34,273 bases of DNA from NCBI GenBank assembly GCA_910578555.1, contig CAJTPS010000013.1, positions 1 through 34,273 on the forward strand. The letters run 5' to 3'. A program made the position numbers and the translations under genes. This DNA is from an uncultured Lachnospiraceae bacterium (GTDB lineage: Bacteria; Bacillota; Clostridia; Lachnospirales; Lachnospiraceae). A model generated the notes under the pieces. That model did no database searches. It was not told where the DNA came from and saw only the letters and a program-made list of their open reading frames with translations. The stretch's first letter is position 1; the number at the start of each line of letters is the position of its first letter. Below, one piece after another: positions 15,803 through 23,973 of the stretch.

Positions 15803-16652
15803 ACATCTTCCCCTCCTTCCGCATTTGCACGATATAACAGATCTCCTTGATAAAAAAAGCCGCAAACACAACGAATCCCGCTATCCACAGACCTGTCGCC
15901 GACGTTTCATACAGCCATGGAAAGAACTGTGCCGAAGCGCACCATGCCGCACAGGAGAAAGCCGGCACCGCCATACCTGTTGTCATGTTCCCATGCCTGC
16001 ATGTGCGGATTCGCTTAAGCATCGCCGCCATACACACCAGAAAAGGAACCGTGATATATAGAATCATCTGCACGATTCGCTCCGGCGTTCCCGATACCGA
16101 AATCACCAGACCAAGAATCACTGTCATGCACAGCATCTGCGCTGCCCCCGCCAATATCAGTTTAGCCAGTACGACCTGCGCCCCGGAAGCTCTGGTCGCC
16201 GCTTCCATCTCCGCCATCCTGCATGTCTGATTCCGGTACAAAACCGGCACAAACGCCAGACTAAACAGCGGCATAAAGGCAGGCAAAAACCGGGGAATAC
16301 GCGCTATCGTGCCGATTCCAAGGCAGCTTACAAGGAGCGCCGCAAACTGCAGTCCGAAGATCGACATCCCTTCAAAATGAAAAATATCCGAAAGATACGC
16401 CCAGAAACTGGTCCGCTCTTCATCTTCAACGGGAGACCTGCGCACTTGTGCAATACATTCCTGTATGGTTTCCTGCATTTTCTCAGGGCGGACTTTTGCC
16501 GGCGTGTGCATGGTGTTGTATAAGTAACTTTCTATCGTTTCCGAGTTGATTGCGCGGAAACTGTTCGTACCGTTTCTCTGCCGGTCCGTGCTCTGTCTGA
16601 TTTCACTTCTTTGTATCTCTGCGTTATGTCTGCTCTCTGTCAACCTTTCCAC
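15786..16652 (-). CDS. Multi-pass membrane protein of the sigma/ABC operon
   Basis: A 288-residue protein with a soluble N-terminal region of about 95 residues and five or six hydrophobic helices (about 95-280). The start is a GTG (16652) behind AGAAAGG and lies 13 bases inside the sigma-factor gene; the first 35 residues are polar and rich in Arg, Ser and Asn. I do not recognise a named family. Its place directly after an ECF sigma gene and before an ABC ATPase suggests either a transporter subunit or the membrane sensor/anti-sigma partner, the N-terminal region being the part that could bind the sigma factor. This is inference. Confidence 0.65.
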   Translation of the reverse strand: MERLTESRHNAEIQRSEIRQSTDRQRNGTNSFRAINSETIESYLYNTMHTPAKVRPEKMQETIQECIAQVRRSPVEDEERTSFWAYLSDIFHFEGMSIFGLQFAALLVSCLGIGTIARIPRFLPAFMPLFSLAFVPVLYRNQTCRMAEMEAATRASGAQVVLAKLILAGAAQMLCMTVILGLVISVSGTPERIVQMILYITVPFLVCMAAMLKRIRTCRHGNMTTGMAVPAFSCAAWCASAQFFPWLYETSATGLWIAGFVVFAAFFIKEICYIVQMRKEGKMYGIIN

Positions 16653-17143
16653 CCCTTTCTCATAATCTCAAGTGCACACCTTACCCTGCTCTGGGCCGTT
16701 CTCAAGCTGCAGCCCGTAACTGCCGCGATTTCTTTAAAGCTCAGCTGCTGCGCAAATCTCAGGATAACCGCTTCCCTCTGCTCCCCGGACAACTTCTGCA
16801 GCAGCCGCTCCGTCTCGTCCCTGTCTTCCAGCTTAGAGAACGCCTCACATTCCTCCGGCAGTTCATCGCTCAGTCCGTACCATGTCATTTTCCTGCTCTC
16901 GTCAACACAGATATGATTTGCGATCGTATACAACCACGATTTGAATCTGTCCCTTTTTCCATATCGCGGAAGATTCTTAAAAACACGCAGAAAAGTCTCC
17001 TGCGTCAAATCTTCCGCCCGCGCATCGTCGGCGCAGTGCCATCTGCAATATCGTAATATTGCGGCGTAGTAGCGGGTAACCAGTTCTTCCGCACTGTGTT
17101 CATCCCCGTCTCTGATCCGCTCAATCAGTTCGTCGTCTGTCAT
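16640..17143 (-). CDS. ECF RNA polymerase sigma factor
   Basis: A 167-residue group 4 sigma factor. Region 2 spans about 18-85 (DLTQETFLRVFKNLPRY, then FKSWLYTIANHICVDESRK), the part that binds core polymerase and the -10. Region 4 spans about 112-163 (LSGEQREAVILRFAQQLSFK, then EIAAVTGCSLRTAQSRV), the -35-binding helix-turn-helix. There is no sigma region 3. It heads an operon with a membrane protein and an ABC transporter, with overlapping genes, and there is no classical zinc-finger anti-sigma gene next to it. It probably controls its own operon in response to an envelope signal. Confidence 0.93.
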   Translation of the reverse strand: MTDDELIERIRDGDEHSAEELVTRYYAAILRYCRWHCADDARAEDLTQETFLRVFKNLPRYGKRDRFKSWLYTIANHICVDESRKMTWYGLSDELPEECEAFSKLEDRDETERLLQKLSGEQREAVILRFAQQLSFKEIAAVTGCSLRTAQSRVRCALEIMRKGWKG

Positions 17144-17438
17144 GGCTTCCTCTCCCTGTCATATAGAACGACTGCATGTTATTCTCATATGCGATTGCAG
17201 CGTATCTGCATCGCATTCTTACTGCCTTTCTGTTTATTATAACGTTTTACATATATGAAATGATCAAAAGAATTTATATTTGATTTTTTTAACATGTTTC
17301 ACTAAAATATTTGTGTAAATACACACTTTTTTAAAATAGAGGCGGCACAATATGGAGATGAAAAGGGATTTATGCTTAAACACAATGATGAATCATACTT
17401 GTAATTAATTGTCATATTATTTACATAGAGGGGAAAAG
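17144..17438. other. AT-rich intergenic region
   Basis: No gene is seen. The part next to the sigma gene has a GCGAT/ATCGC hairpin (17190-17214). Further out, a short GTGT/ACAC stem-loop at about 17314-17325 is followed by T6 on the plus strand. TATAAT on the minus strand near 17236 could be the -10 for the sigma operon, but I see no matching -35. Confidence 0.5.
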
Positions 17439-17739
17439 ATGATTAAGTATACCGTATCAAAAAGGCATTAGCCAAATTTTCAATAATGATGACGTCTATC
17501 ATATATTTGGTAAAATTGAAAAATCCGATACCAGTTTGCAATATAATATAATTGCTAAATGTGTAGGCAGCAATAACAAATCCGAACTAAATCAAATGGT
17601 TTCTACCAAGTATCAGATTAAAGCTACTGATTTAAAAAATGAAAAGAAGAAGTTATATGAGGGGTTTACACTCTTATTATCCGGATTACTTATTCTAATT
17701 CCGACCATGAATCAAAAACGCCCCGGTTCTGTACAATAA
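17439..17739 (+). pseudogene. AT-rich small gene broken by a frameshift
   Basis: A good ribosome site (AGAGGGG) precedes the ATG at 17439, but the frame stops after ten codons at 17469. If one A is removed from the A5 run at 17459-17463, the frame runs on for about 100 codons to 17739, giving a protein that begins MIKYTVSKGISQIF and ends with a hydrophobic stretch (FTLLLSGLLILI) and a charged tail. The region is far more AT-rich than its neighbours, and the last codons run through the terminator of the convergent XRE gene. I recognise no family. It could be a decayed, horizontally acquired gene. A sequencing error or programmed frameshift is also possible. Confidence 0.5.
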
Positions 17740-17755
17740 AGTTCGAACCGGAGCG
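17714..17755 (-). terminator. Rho-independent terminator after the XRE gene
   Basis: CGCCCCGGTTC (17719-17729) pairs with GAACCGGAGCG (17745-17755) at 10 of 11 positions. On the minus strand the stem is followed by T5. It overlaps the 3' end of the broken plus-strand gene. Confidence 0.8.
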
Positions 17756-17785
17756 TAATAATATACAGTTATCCCTGTTTCATCC

Positions 17786-18292
17786 TTATCCCCGACCAAG
17801 CAGTTTCTTCTTAAACGCCCTGATCCTGGACATGTGCCGACTCGTGTACAGAACAGAAACCAGCAGGATTCCGAAATCCAGTCCCAGGCAGAACGAAGCG
17901 ATGTCTTCGGTGACGCCGCTGTCCGCCAGCCCCATGATCTCCAACGCCATATACACGATAAAACTTACCACCCCGAGCCAGCAGATGACATGCATTCTTC
18001 TCATAATTCTCAGCTTCTCATCATTACTGTAATCCGCTACCTTTAATACTGTTTCTTCCAATTCCTTATTCATTCTCTCACTTTTCCTTTCTCCGTCCAG
18101 CAGTTCCCTTAAGTCTACCTCATAGAAATCCGCCATTTCGATTAGAACATCCAGATCCGGCATGTTGCTGCCTGTCTCCCATCGTGAAACTGTTCTGCCG
18201 GAAACACCAAAATGTTCTGCCAGCTGTTCCTGTGTAAGTCCTTTTTCATTTCGAAGCTGTTTAAAAAAGCTTCCTGTTTTCTTCAGGTCCAT
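17786..18292 (-). CDS. XRE-family regulator with membrane tail
   Basis: A 168-residue protein. An N-terminal Cro/C1-type helix-turn-helix spans about 8-63 (LRNEKGLTQEQLAEHFGVSG, then RTVSRWETGSNMPDLDVL). A polar linker is followed by two hydrophobic helices at about 102-122 and 132-150 with a basic end. This layout is common in Bacillota, where membrane-tethered XRE proteins respond to envelope or drug signals. The start follows a GGAGGAAC ribosome site. The gene is alone, with a terminator after it and the AACATATGTT palindrome at 18417-18426 upstream, which could be an operator. Target genes are unknown. Confidence 0.9.
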   Translation of the reverse strand: MDLKKTGSFFKQLRNEKGLTQEQLAEHFGVSGRTVSRWETGSNMPDLDVLIEMADFYEVDLRELLDGERKSERMNKELEETVLKVADYSNDEKLRIMRRMHVICWLGVVSFIVYMALEIMGLADSGVTEDIASFCLGLDFGILLVSVLYTSRHMSRIRAFKKKLLGRG

Positions 18293-18449
18293 TTTCTTGT
18301 TCCTCCTTCACCGACAGAATAACGCAGAGTCCACGCAGCGAACACGACATAAAGTGAGAAAAAGTCATGTTTCCGCAGCCGGACACGGTGTGTCTATGCC
18401 ATTTCTATATTAAAATAACATATGTTCTATTCGAAATCCACCTCCTGTA

Positions 18450-20237
18450 TCAGCTCTGCTCCACCACAAGCACTACGAAACCCTTTTTTATCATACGACC
18501 TTGTCTGTCGTCAGCCTGCCCTGCTGCCGTCTCCTCCACGCCTTTCTGCAAAAGTATATGACCGCCCGTCAGGTACGCCTCCGCACGCGCCGAGTCTTCT
18601 CCCATATGAATCACGACCCGTATCCGGTGTCTGCCGATCCTCTCAAACACCAGCAGATTCTCGTCCCGATCCGCCCGCAGTATCCTGCAGTCATCATATG
18701 GCTCGATCCACTGCCTGCGGATCTCGATGACCTTCCGCACGTATTCCGCCTCCGCTGTATACGGCTGCTGCCACGGCATACCGCTGCGGTACTCCTCCTC
18801 GCGAATACCTACGATTCTCTTTTCATCGCCATAGAAGACACTTGGCACACCCGGCGCCATACACAGGTACAGAAACGCCGCCTGCCAGTGATCATAATCC
18901 TCCCCGCATAAGCTGTAGAAACGTGATACGTCATGGCTGTCCAGCAGATTCAGCTGACCGCAGCTGACCTGTGCCGGATAGCGCAGATACATATCCGTCA
19001 TACTCCACCCGAAATCCTCAGCCGTTGTCCTTTGCAGCGCAAAGAAATCCCGGCAGTGTTTTCTGAAATCATAATTCATGACAGAGTCAAACATATCGCC
19101 TTGCAGCCAGACTTCCGCATTCTCCCAGACTTCCCCGATCAAAACCGCTTCCGGACCGGCCCCGCGCACAGCGTTCCTGAACTTGCGCCAGAATCCCTTA
19201 TCCACTTCATTTGCCACATCCAGCCGCCAGCCGTCCACATGAAACTTCTCGATCCAGTACCGTCCCACGCCGGCAAAATAATCCTGCACTTCCGGATTGG
19301 CCGTGTTCAGCTTCGGCATCTTACGTTCGTAAGCGAAACAGGCATAGCCCGGCGTTTCTGTCTCTGTATCCGGTCTCGTCACTGGAAAAGTAAGTTCATA
19401 AAACCAGTCCCTGTACGCCGATGCCTCCCCTTTTTGTGCCACGTCCTCGAACTGCGGGAAAAACCAGCTGCAATGATTGAACACACCGTCGATGATGATG
19501 TGCATGCCACGCCTGTGTGCCGCCTCCGTCAGTTCCAGAAAGTCTTCGTCCGTTCCCATACAGGGATCCACATGATAATAGTCCACAATATCATACTTGT
19601 GGTATTCTCCTGCCCGGAAAACGGGATTCAGATACAGACAGTTAAATCCCAGATCGCATATATAATCCAGATTCTCCGTAATGCCGCGAATCGTGCCGCC
19701 CAGCCGGCTGCGGCTCGCCACACCGTCCCCGCCCGTGATTGTTCTGCCCGTTCCCGCAAGGCTTCTCCTGCCATCCGCAAAGCTGTCCGGAAAAATATTA
19801 TAAACCACCGCATGCATAAACCAGTCCGGCAGCTTTACCACTTCCGACCGCAGGATGTACGGGTACTGATAATACTCACTCCGTCCCTCTATCACGAAAC
19901 CGTCTTCCATAATCAGATCCGGTAGTTCCTCATGAAAGGAATCCGCATAATACCAGATCTTCTCATCTCCCTTTTCCAATTGAAAATAATAGCATATCCG
20001 CCGCGGACAGTCCAGTAACACAGCCTCGTAGAAATCAAACTGCTCATCCTCATACCGCTTTTCCATCGCAGTGGACGTAAACCGGACGGGTGAAAAAACG
20101 CACGCCCTGTCCCCGTAAAAAAGTGTACAACGATCCAGGTCCCCCTTACCCGCCCGCAGCCGGATCACAAAACGATCCTCCGACCGCGCAAAGGCAAACC
20201 GGGACATGGGTATATGTAAAACCGCACTCTTATTCAT
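18450..20237 (-). CDS. Glycoside hydrolase family 13 (neopullulanase/cyclomaltodextrinase-like)
   Basis: A 595-residue alpha-glucan hydrolase. The first ~110 residues form a beta-sandwich like the CBM34 domain of neopullulanases. The GH13 barrel follows with all four conserved regions: DGVFNH (250-255), GWRLDVANEV (336-345, nucleophile D340), IGEVWE (367-372, acid/base E369) and LLDSHD (431-436, transition-state D436). A short C-terminal beta domain closes the chain. No signal peptide is present, so it should degrade imported maltodextrins or cyclodextrins in the cytoplasm. It is the last gene of the binding protein-permease-permease-amylase operon, separated from the upstream permease by hairpin element B. 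The specificity (cyclomaltodextrinase, neopullulanase or maltogenic amylase) cannot be fixed from sequence. Confidence 0.93.
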   Translation of the reverse strand: MNKSAVLHIPMSRFAFARSEDRFVIRLRAGKGDLDRCTLFYGDRACVFSPVRFTSTAMEKRYEDEQFDFYEAVLLDCPRRICYYFQLEKGDEKIWYYADSFHEELPDLIMEDGFVIEGRSEYYQYPYILRSEVVKLPDWFMHAVVYNIFPDSFADGRRSLAGTGRTITGGDGVASRSRLGGTIRGITENLDYICDLGFNCLYLNPVFRAGEYHKYDIVDYYHVDPCMGTDEDFLELTEAAHRRGMHIIIDGVFNHCSWFFPQFEDVAQKGEASAYRDWFYELTFPVTRPDTETETPGYACFAYERKMPKLNTANPEVQDYFAGVGRYWIEKFHVDGWRLDVANEVDKGFWRKFRNAVRGAGPEAVLIGEVWENAEVWLQGDMFDSVMNYDFRKHCRDFFALQRTTAEDFGWSMTDMYLRYPAQVSCGQLNLLDSHDVSRFYSLCGEDYDHWQAAFLYLCMAPGVPSVFYGDEKRIVGIREEEYRSGMPWQQPYTAEAEYVRKVIEIRRQWIEPYDDCRILRADRDENLLVFERIGRHRIRVVIHMGEDSARAEAYLTGGHILLQKGVEETAAGQADDRQGRMIKKGFVVLVVEQS

Positions 20238-20356
20238 TTTTTACTCCATTTCAGCGCTGCTTTTGTCTCAACTATGTTGAGACGTCGCATTAAACGAGTT
20301 TGTGGCAAGCAACGCGCAGACACAAATCTCGCGATTGAAAATTTTAATTTTCAATC
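20238..20356 (-). repeat. Three-hairpin intergenic element B
   Basis: Three stem-loops in a row: GTCTCAAC/GTTGAGAC (20265-20272, 20276-20283), a TTTGTG/CACAAA stem (near 20300 and 20321) and GATTGAAAATT/AATTTTCAATC (20333-20343, 20346-20356). It aligns with element C across the linkers while the stems differ in sequence yet stay paired. Its minus-strand 3' end supplies ATGGAG, the ribosome site for the GH13 gene. Confidence 0.75.
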
Positions 20357-20367
20357 TCCTCCATTCA

Positions 20368-21225
20368 CTACCCTTTCACACCGCCTGCAGTCAGTCCTGA
20401 TACCATATACTTCTGGAAACAGAAAAAGATAATCAGGATCGGCACCGACACCAGAATTGCCGCTGCGGAAAAAAGCGGCCAGCTCCTGCTGTAATCGTTA
20501 GCCTGCAGCTGATACAGCCCGCCGGCCAGCGTATAACTTTCTTCTTTTAACATAAAAGTCGTGGCAAACAAATATTCATTCCAGACAAAGATTAGTACCA
20601 TCACCGCAGTGACAATAATCGCCGGGCGCGCCAGCGGCAGAATAATCCTCACGATCAGCTGCAGATTGCCCGCCCCGTCGATTCTGGACGCCTCCTCGAT
20701 CTCGATGGGAATAGAATCAAAATAGCCTTTCATATTCCAGATACTGAAAATACACATGCTCCCCGCATAGACGAAAATCAGTCCCGCATGGGAATCCAGC
20801 AGATTCATCAACCGGAACAGCCGGAAAATCGCAAACATTGACAAAATCTGCGGAAATGCATTCAACAGCAAAAGCATCTGCATGGATGCCTGCTTCCCCG
20901 CAAACCGGAATCTCGAAAATGCATAGGCCGAGAGCACACTCGTACCCATTGCGACCACCATCGTTCCAACGCTCAGCGCCACCGAATTCATAAGCCATCT
21001 CAGGAAAGGCTCTTCCACAATAATTCTCCGGTAATTATCCAGCGTAAACTTCTCCGGCAGGATAGACAGCCCCGTCTTCAGCGCGCCGCCTCCGCCGCTG
21101 ACAGACAGCAGAAGCACATACAGAATCGGCACCAGCGCCAGAAAACAAATACAGATATAAAACAAGTTCAGGCATACCAGCCTTACTCTTCTTTTCAAGG
21201 ACCATGCCCCCGGTTTATTTTTCAT
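20368..21225 (-). CDS. Carbohydrate ABC transporter permease, MalG type
   Basis: A 285-residue inner-membrane permease with six predicted helices. The cytoplasmic EAA loop that docks the ATPase is clear in the second half (IEEASRIDGAGNLQLIVRII then PLARPA). It is the second of two permeases for the maltodextrin-type importer encoded here. The ATG at 21225 (MKNKPGAWSLKRRVR) has GGAGA six bases upstream. The frame is open for a further 31 codons upstream, but those codons are repeat element C and not part of the protein. No ATPase gene is near, so a shared MsmX-type ATPase from elsewhere is expected. Confidence 0.93.
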   Translation of the reverse strand: MKNKPGAWSLKRRVRLVCLNLFYICICFLALVPILYVLLLSVSGGGGALKTGLSILPEKFTLDNYRRIIVEEPFLRWLMNSVALSVGTMVVAMGTSVLSAYAFSRFRFAGKQASMQMLLLLNAFPQILSMFAIFRLFRLMNLLDSHAGLIFVYAGSMCIFSIWNMKGYFDSIPIEIEEASRIDGAGNLQLIVRIILPLARPAIIVTAVMVLIFVWNEYLFATTFMLKEESYTLAGGLYQLQANDYSRSWPLFSAAAILVSVPILIIFFCFQKYMVSGLTAGGVKG

Positions 21226-21359
21226 TCTAGTCTCCATTCCGGAGCGTTTATGCGACGGGGCGACGCAAATATCAAATTTGCGTCTGCCATCAAACAAATT
21301 TGTGGCGCTCCGGCACAAATTTGCGCGTGAAAAATCAGCACATCAGTGTGATTTTTCAC
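21226..21359 (-). repeat. Three-hairpin intergenic element C
   Basis: Perfect stems at GACGCAAAT/ATTTGCGTC (21262-21270, 21276-21284), AAATTTGTG/CACAAATTT (21296-21304, 21314-21322) and GTGAAAAATCA/TGATTTTTCAC (21327-21337, 21349-21359). The last hairpin includes the stop codon of the upstream permease gene. The element ends on the minus strand with CGGAATGGAG, the ribosome site of the next gene. Linkers match element B; stem sequences do not, but pairing is kept. Confidence 0.78.
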
Positions 21360-22255
21360 ACTAATCCCCCTTCCGATTTCACCGCCCGGTTTGTCCACAT
21401 TGAAAAAATAATAATTAAGACAAAAATGACAACCGAGACTGCAGAAGACAAGCCGTAATTATTCGAGACAAACGCATTCTGGTGCGCATACGTGATAATC
21501 GTCTGCAAGGTCGAGCCCGAAACAGACCCCTTCTGCATAGTCAAAAGATACACAATATCAAACTGTTTAAAAGTGGTAAACGTGGTCATGATCACCACCG
21601 GCGCCATCACCCGGCGCAGAGACGGAATCGTAATATACACGTTCCGCTGCCATGCGCCGGCACCGTCTAAGACAGCGCTCTCATACATACTTCTGTCGAT
21701 ACTCTGCAGTGCCCCGTCAAACATGACGATCATATACGGCAACGACATCCACAGGTTTAAAACCATGCAGGACAGGAATGCCGGTATATTTCTGGACAAA
21801 AAATCCACCTTCTCAAAACCAAGCGCCACCAGAACCTTATTCAGCAGCCCGAACTCCGTATTGTACATCCCCACACGCCACGCCAGAATCGACACATATG
21901 CCGGCATCGCCCACGGAAAGATAATGAGCGTCTTATAGAGCCTTCTGGCGCGCAATCCCTCCACATTCAGCCCGACAGCAAGAATATAGGCGATCCCCAC
22001 ATCCAGAACCATGTTAACAACCGTCCATACGACCGTATTCCACAGCGCCGTCAGAAAACCGGAATCAATTTTACCCAGAGCCCGCACATAGTTGTCCGCC
22101 CCGACCAGTGTATAATCCTGCCAGTGATACAGATTCATATTCGTCAAAGAAATATATCCGGTATACAAAATGGGAAACAGAACGATGACCCCGATCAATA
22201 TAAATGCCGGCAGGTGATACAGCCATGGTGTAAATTTTTTCTTAGAATGATTCAT
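21356..22255 (-). CDS. Carbohydrate ABC transporter permease, MalF type
   Basis: A 299-residue inner-membrane permease with six helices and the EAA loop (YESAVLDGAGAWQRNVYITI then PSLRRV) that contacts the ATPase. The ATG at 22255 (MNHSKKKFTPWLYHLPAF) follows a strong GGGGGAG ribosome site; the frame extends 17 codons further upstream without a ribosome site. It lies 60 bases after the binding-protein gene. It pairs with the MalG-type permease downstream. Its stop codon and last residues fall inside hairpin element C. Confidence 0.93.
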   Translation of the reverse strand: MNHSKKKFTPWLYHLPAFILIGVIVLFPILYTGYISLTNMNLYHWQDYTLVGADNYVRALGKIDSGFLTALWNTVVWTVVNMVLDVGIAYILAVGLNVEGLRARRLYKTLIIFPWAMPAYVSILAWRVGMYNTEFGLLNKVLVALGFEKVDFLSRNIPAFLSCMVLNLWMSLPYMIVMFDGALQSIDRSMYESAVLDGAGAWQRNVYITIPSLRRVMAPVVIMTTFTTFKQFDIVYLLTMQKGSVSGSTLQTIITYAHQNAFVSNNYGLSSAVSVVIFVLIIIFSMWTNRAVKSEGGLV

Positions 22256-22315
22256 TTTCTCCCCCGTTCCTTCGTTGAACTGCTGCCGCCAGGAAGTTCT
22301 TTTCAACCTTATCTG

Positions 22316-23674
22316 TTACTGCATATCCGTGATGGCCTGCAATGCTTCCTCCTGATACCGGTCTGCCGCCGCATCCACATCCTCACCGGATTTGTTGACT
22401 GCTGCTAACAGCGCTTCCGCCGGCCCCCACATTACGCCCATTTCCGGAATATTGGACATCGGTACCGCCTTCTGCGCGCTCTGCTCCATTGCAAAGATCA
22501 TCTCGTTCGCCGCCACATCGGCATCATCGTATGCCCTGCTGTTCGCGGGTGCACAGTTGAACTCCTTCGCCAGTGTAATGCCGACCTCCGGCTCAGCCAG
22601 CACCTCCAGCACTTTCGTGATCGCGTCCTTCTTATTGTCCGCCGCATATTTCAGCACGCCGAGACACTGCACGCCGGAATAGGGCGTCATCACATCTCCG
22701 TTAGGCAGTGTAAAATCGCAGAGTGACTTGATTCCCAGATCAATGCCTGCCTCCTTGATTCCTGACACAAGCCACGGTCCGCCGATGATTGCCGCCGCAT
22801 GACCCTCATTGAACAGCGCCGTTACCGTATTATAATCGCCGTCCGCCTGCAGATCCGCAAACTTTTTATTATAGCTGATGGCATCCTTCGTCGCCTGTAT
22901 GTTCAGACCGGGATTGGCATCCTGATCAATAATATACCCGCCGAATCCGTTGATAAAAGGGGCCACATTATAAGCATTGGAATGCTGGTTCACCAATGCA
23001 TAAGTTCCCGCATTCACATCGGTGTTTGCCACCATATATTCATAAAGTTCTTCCGTCGTAGCCGGCACGTCACCCTGCCACAACGCCTTGTTATACATAA
23101 ACAGAAGTGTCTCATAGTAGACCGGCATCAGATACTGCTCTCCTTTATAGCTTGCCGCCTCTATCGTCATCGGTAATAAATCCGCTTCCTTTTCTGCACT
23201 GATCAGATTACCCACCGGTTCCAGTATCCCCATCTCCGCAAAACCGCCCAGAGAATCATGTGCAAACAGGTACATATCCGGTCCGTTCGCCGCATCCGTC
23301 CCGTACAGTCTGATCTGTCCGGTAACATCACTCTTTTTCTCAAAACGCAGGGTAATATTCTCGCCTGCAAGCTTCTCATTCACAACATCGGCAAGAGCAT
23401 TCATCATCACCTCATCGTTATCATGCCATGCCGTAACCGTGACCGCCTCGCCGGAAGGCTGTGCCGCGTTATCCTGTCCTTCCCCGTCCGCCGCGGCTGC
23501 ATTTTCATTTCCGGCAGTATTTTCGTCTGTCTGACCGTCAACAGCGCTGTCTACCGCCTGTGGATTATCGCCGTTTGCACTACTCTGCCCGCTATCCCCG
23601 CAGCCTGTCAGCATACCGGCTGTCATAGTACCTGCCAGCAGCAGGCTTAATCCTGATCTGATATTCTTTCTCAT
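22316..23674 (-). CDS. Extracellular sugar-binding lipoprotein (maltodextrin type)
   Basis: A 452-residue solute-binding lipoprotein of the family 1 (MalE-like) type. A signal sequence ends in the lipobox LTGC with Cys25 as the lipidated residue. A low-complexity linker rich in Asn, Asp, Ala and Gln (about 26-80) precedes the two-lobed binding domain. The hallmark segment near TALFNEGHAAAIIGGPWLVS, with an invariant Gly-Pro-Trp, is present. I start at the ATG at 23674 behind AGGAGGAAA. It is the first gene of an operon with two permeases and a GH13 enzyme, divergent from a LacI regulator, so the likely ligand is a maltodextrin or cyclodextrin. Confidence 0.93.
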   Translation of the reverse strand: MRKNIRSGLSLLLAGTMTAGMLTGCGDSGQSSANGDNPQAVDSAVDGQTDENTAGNENAAAADGEGQDNAAQPSGEAVTVTAWHDNDEVMMNALADVVNEKLAGENITLRFEKKSDVTGQIRLYGTDAANGPDMYLFAHDSLGGFAEMGILEPVGNLISAEKEADLLPMTIEAASYKGEQYLMPVYYETLLFMYNKALWQGDVPATTEELYEYMVANTDVNAGTYALVNQHSNAYNVAPFINGFGGYIIDQDANPGLNIQATKDAISYNKKFADLQADGDYNTVTALFNEGHAAAIIGGPWLVSGIKEAGIDLGIKSLCDFTLPNGDVMTPYSGVQCLGVLKYAADNKKDAITKVLEVLAEPEVGITLAKEFNCAPANSRAYDDADVAANEMIFAMEQSAQKAVPMSNIPEMGVMWGPAEALLAAVNKSGEDVDAAADRYQEEALQAITDMQ

Positions 23675-23755
23675 AGTTTCCTCCTTTTCTGCGCTTTGTT
23701 GTGCGCACTTCTCTTCCCGTTTTATGAAATCGGTTTCCTTATTCTGGAAAACCAC

Positions 23756-23779
23756 AACAATATCGCGCGTCATATTGTT
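23756..23779. promoter_or_regulatory. Palindromic operator candidate at the sugar operon start
   Basis: AACAATAT (23756-23763) and ATATTGTT (23772-23779) are perfect inverted repeats around an 8-base CG-rich centre. The site lies just downstream of an extended -10 on the minus strand, over the predicted transcription start, so a repressor here would block the sugar operon. LacI-family operators usually have a CG at the centre of such a palindrome. Confidence 0.6.
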
Positions 23780-23787
23780 ATGCCACT

Positions 23788-23796
23788 TTTATACCA
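23788..23796 (-). promoter_or_regulatory. Extended -10 promoter of the sugar operon
   Basis: The minus strand reads TGG-TATAAA (23796-23788), an extended -10. No good -35 is present at 17 bases. The next sites downstream are the palindrome and, about 110 bases on, the binding-protein start. Confidence 0.5.
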
Positions 23797-23836
23797 TTTC
23801 TCAACAAATCATTCCATGTCAATTCCACCTTTTTTA

Positions 23837-23865
23837 TTGACTTTGTTAGGAAACCGCTATACTAT
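23837..23865 (+). promoter_or_regulatory. Promoter of the LacI-type regulator
   Basis: TTGACT (23837-23842) with TACTAT (23860-23865) at 17 bases, or TATACT at 15. It gives a leader of about 100 bases before the regulator start. Confidence 0.55.
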
Positions 23866-23973
23866 AAAGTTGAATTTAGGAATTTTGACAAGAAATTTTA
23901 GAACATAGAAGCCTTTTATATTTGAACGACTGTACCATAAGAAATATCTGATTGATACAAGGAGGATCTCACC

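Noticed and set aside
18933..19925. 330-codon plus-strand frame inside the GH13 gene
   Set aside because: The minus strand encodes all four GH13 motifs; the plus-strand product is His/Arg/Pro-rich with no family features.
21226..21318. N-terminal extension of the MalG-type permease
   Set aside because: The extra 31 codons are repeat element C; a ribosome site (GGAGA) directly precedes the ATG at 21225.
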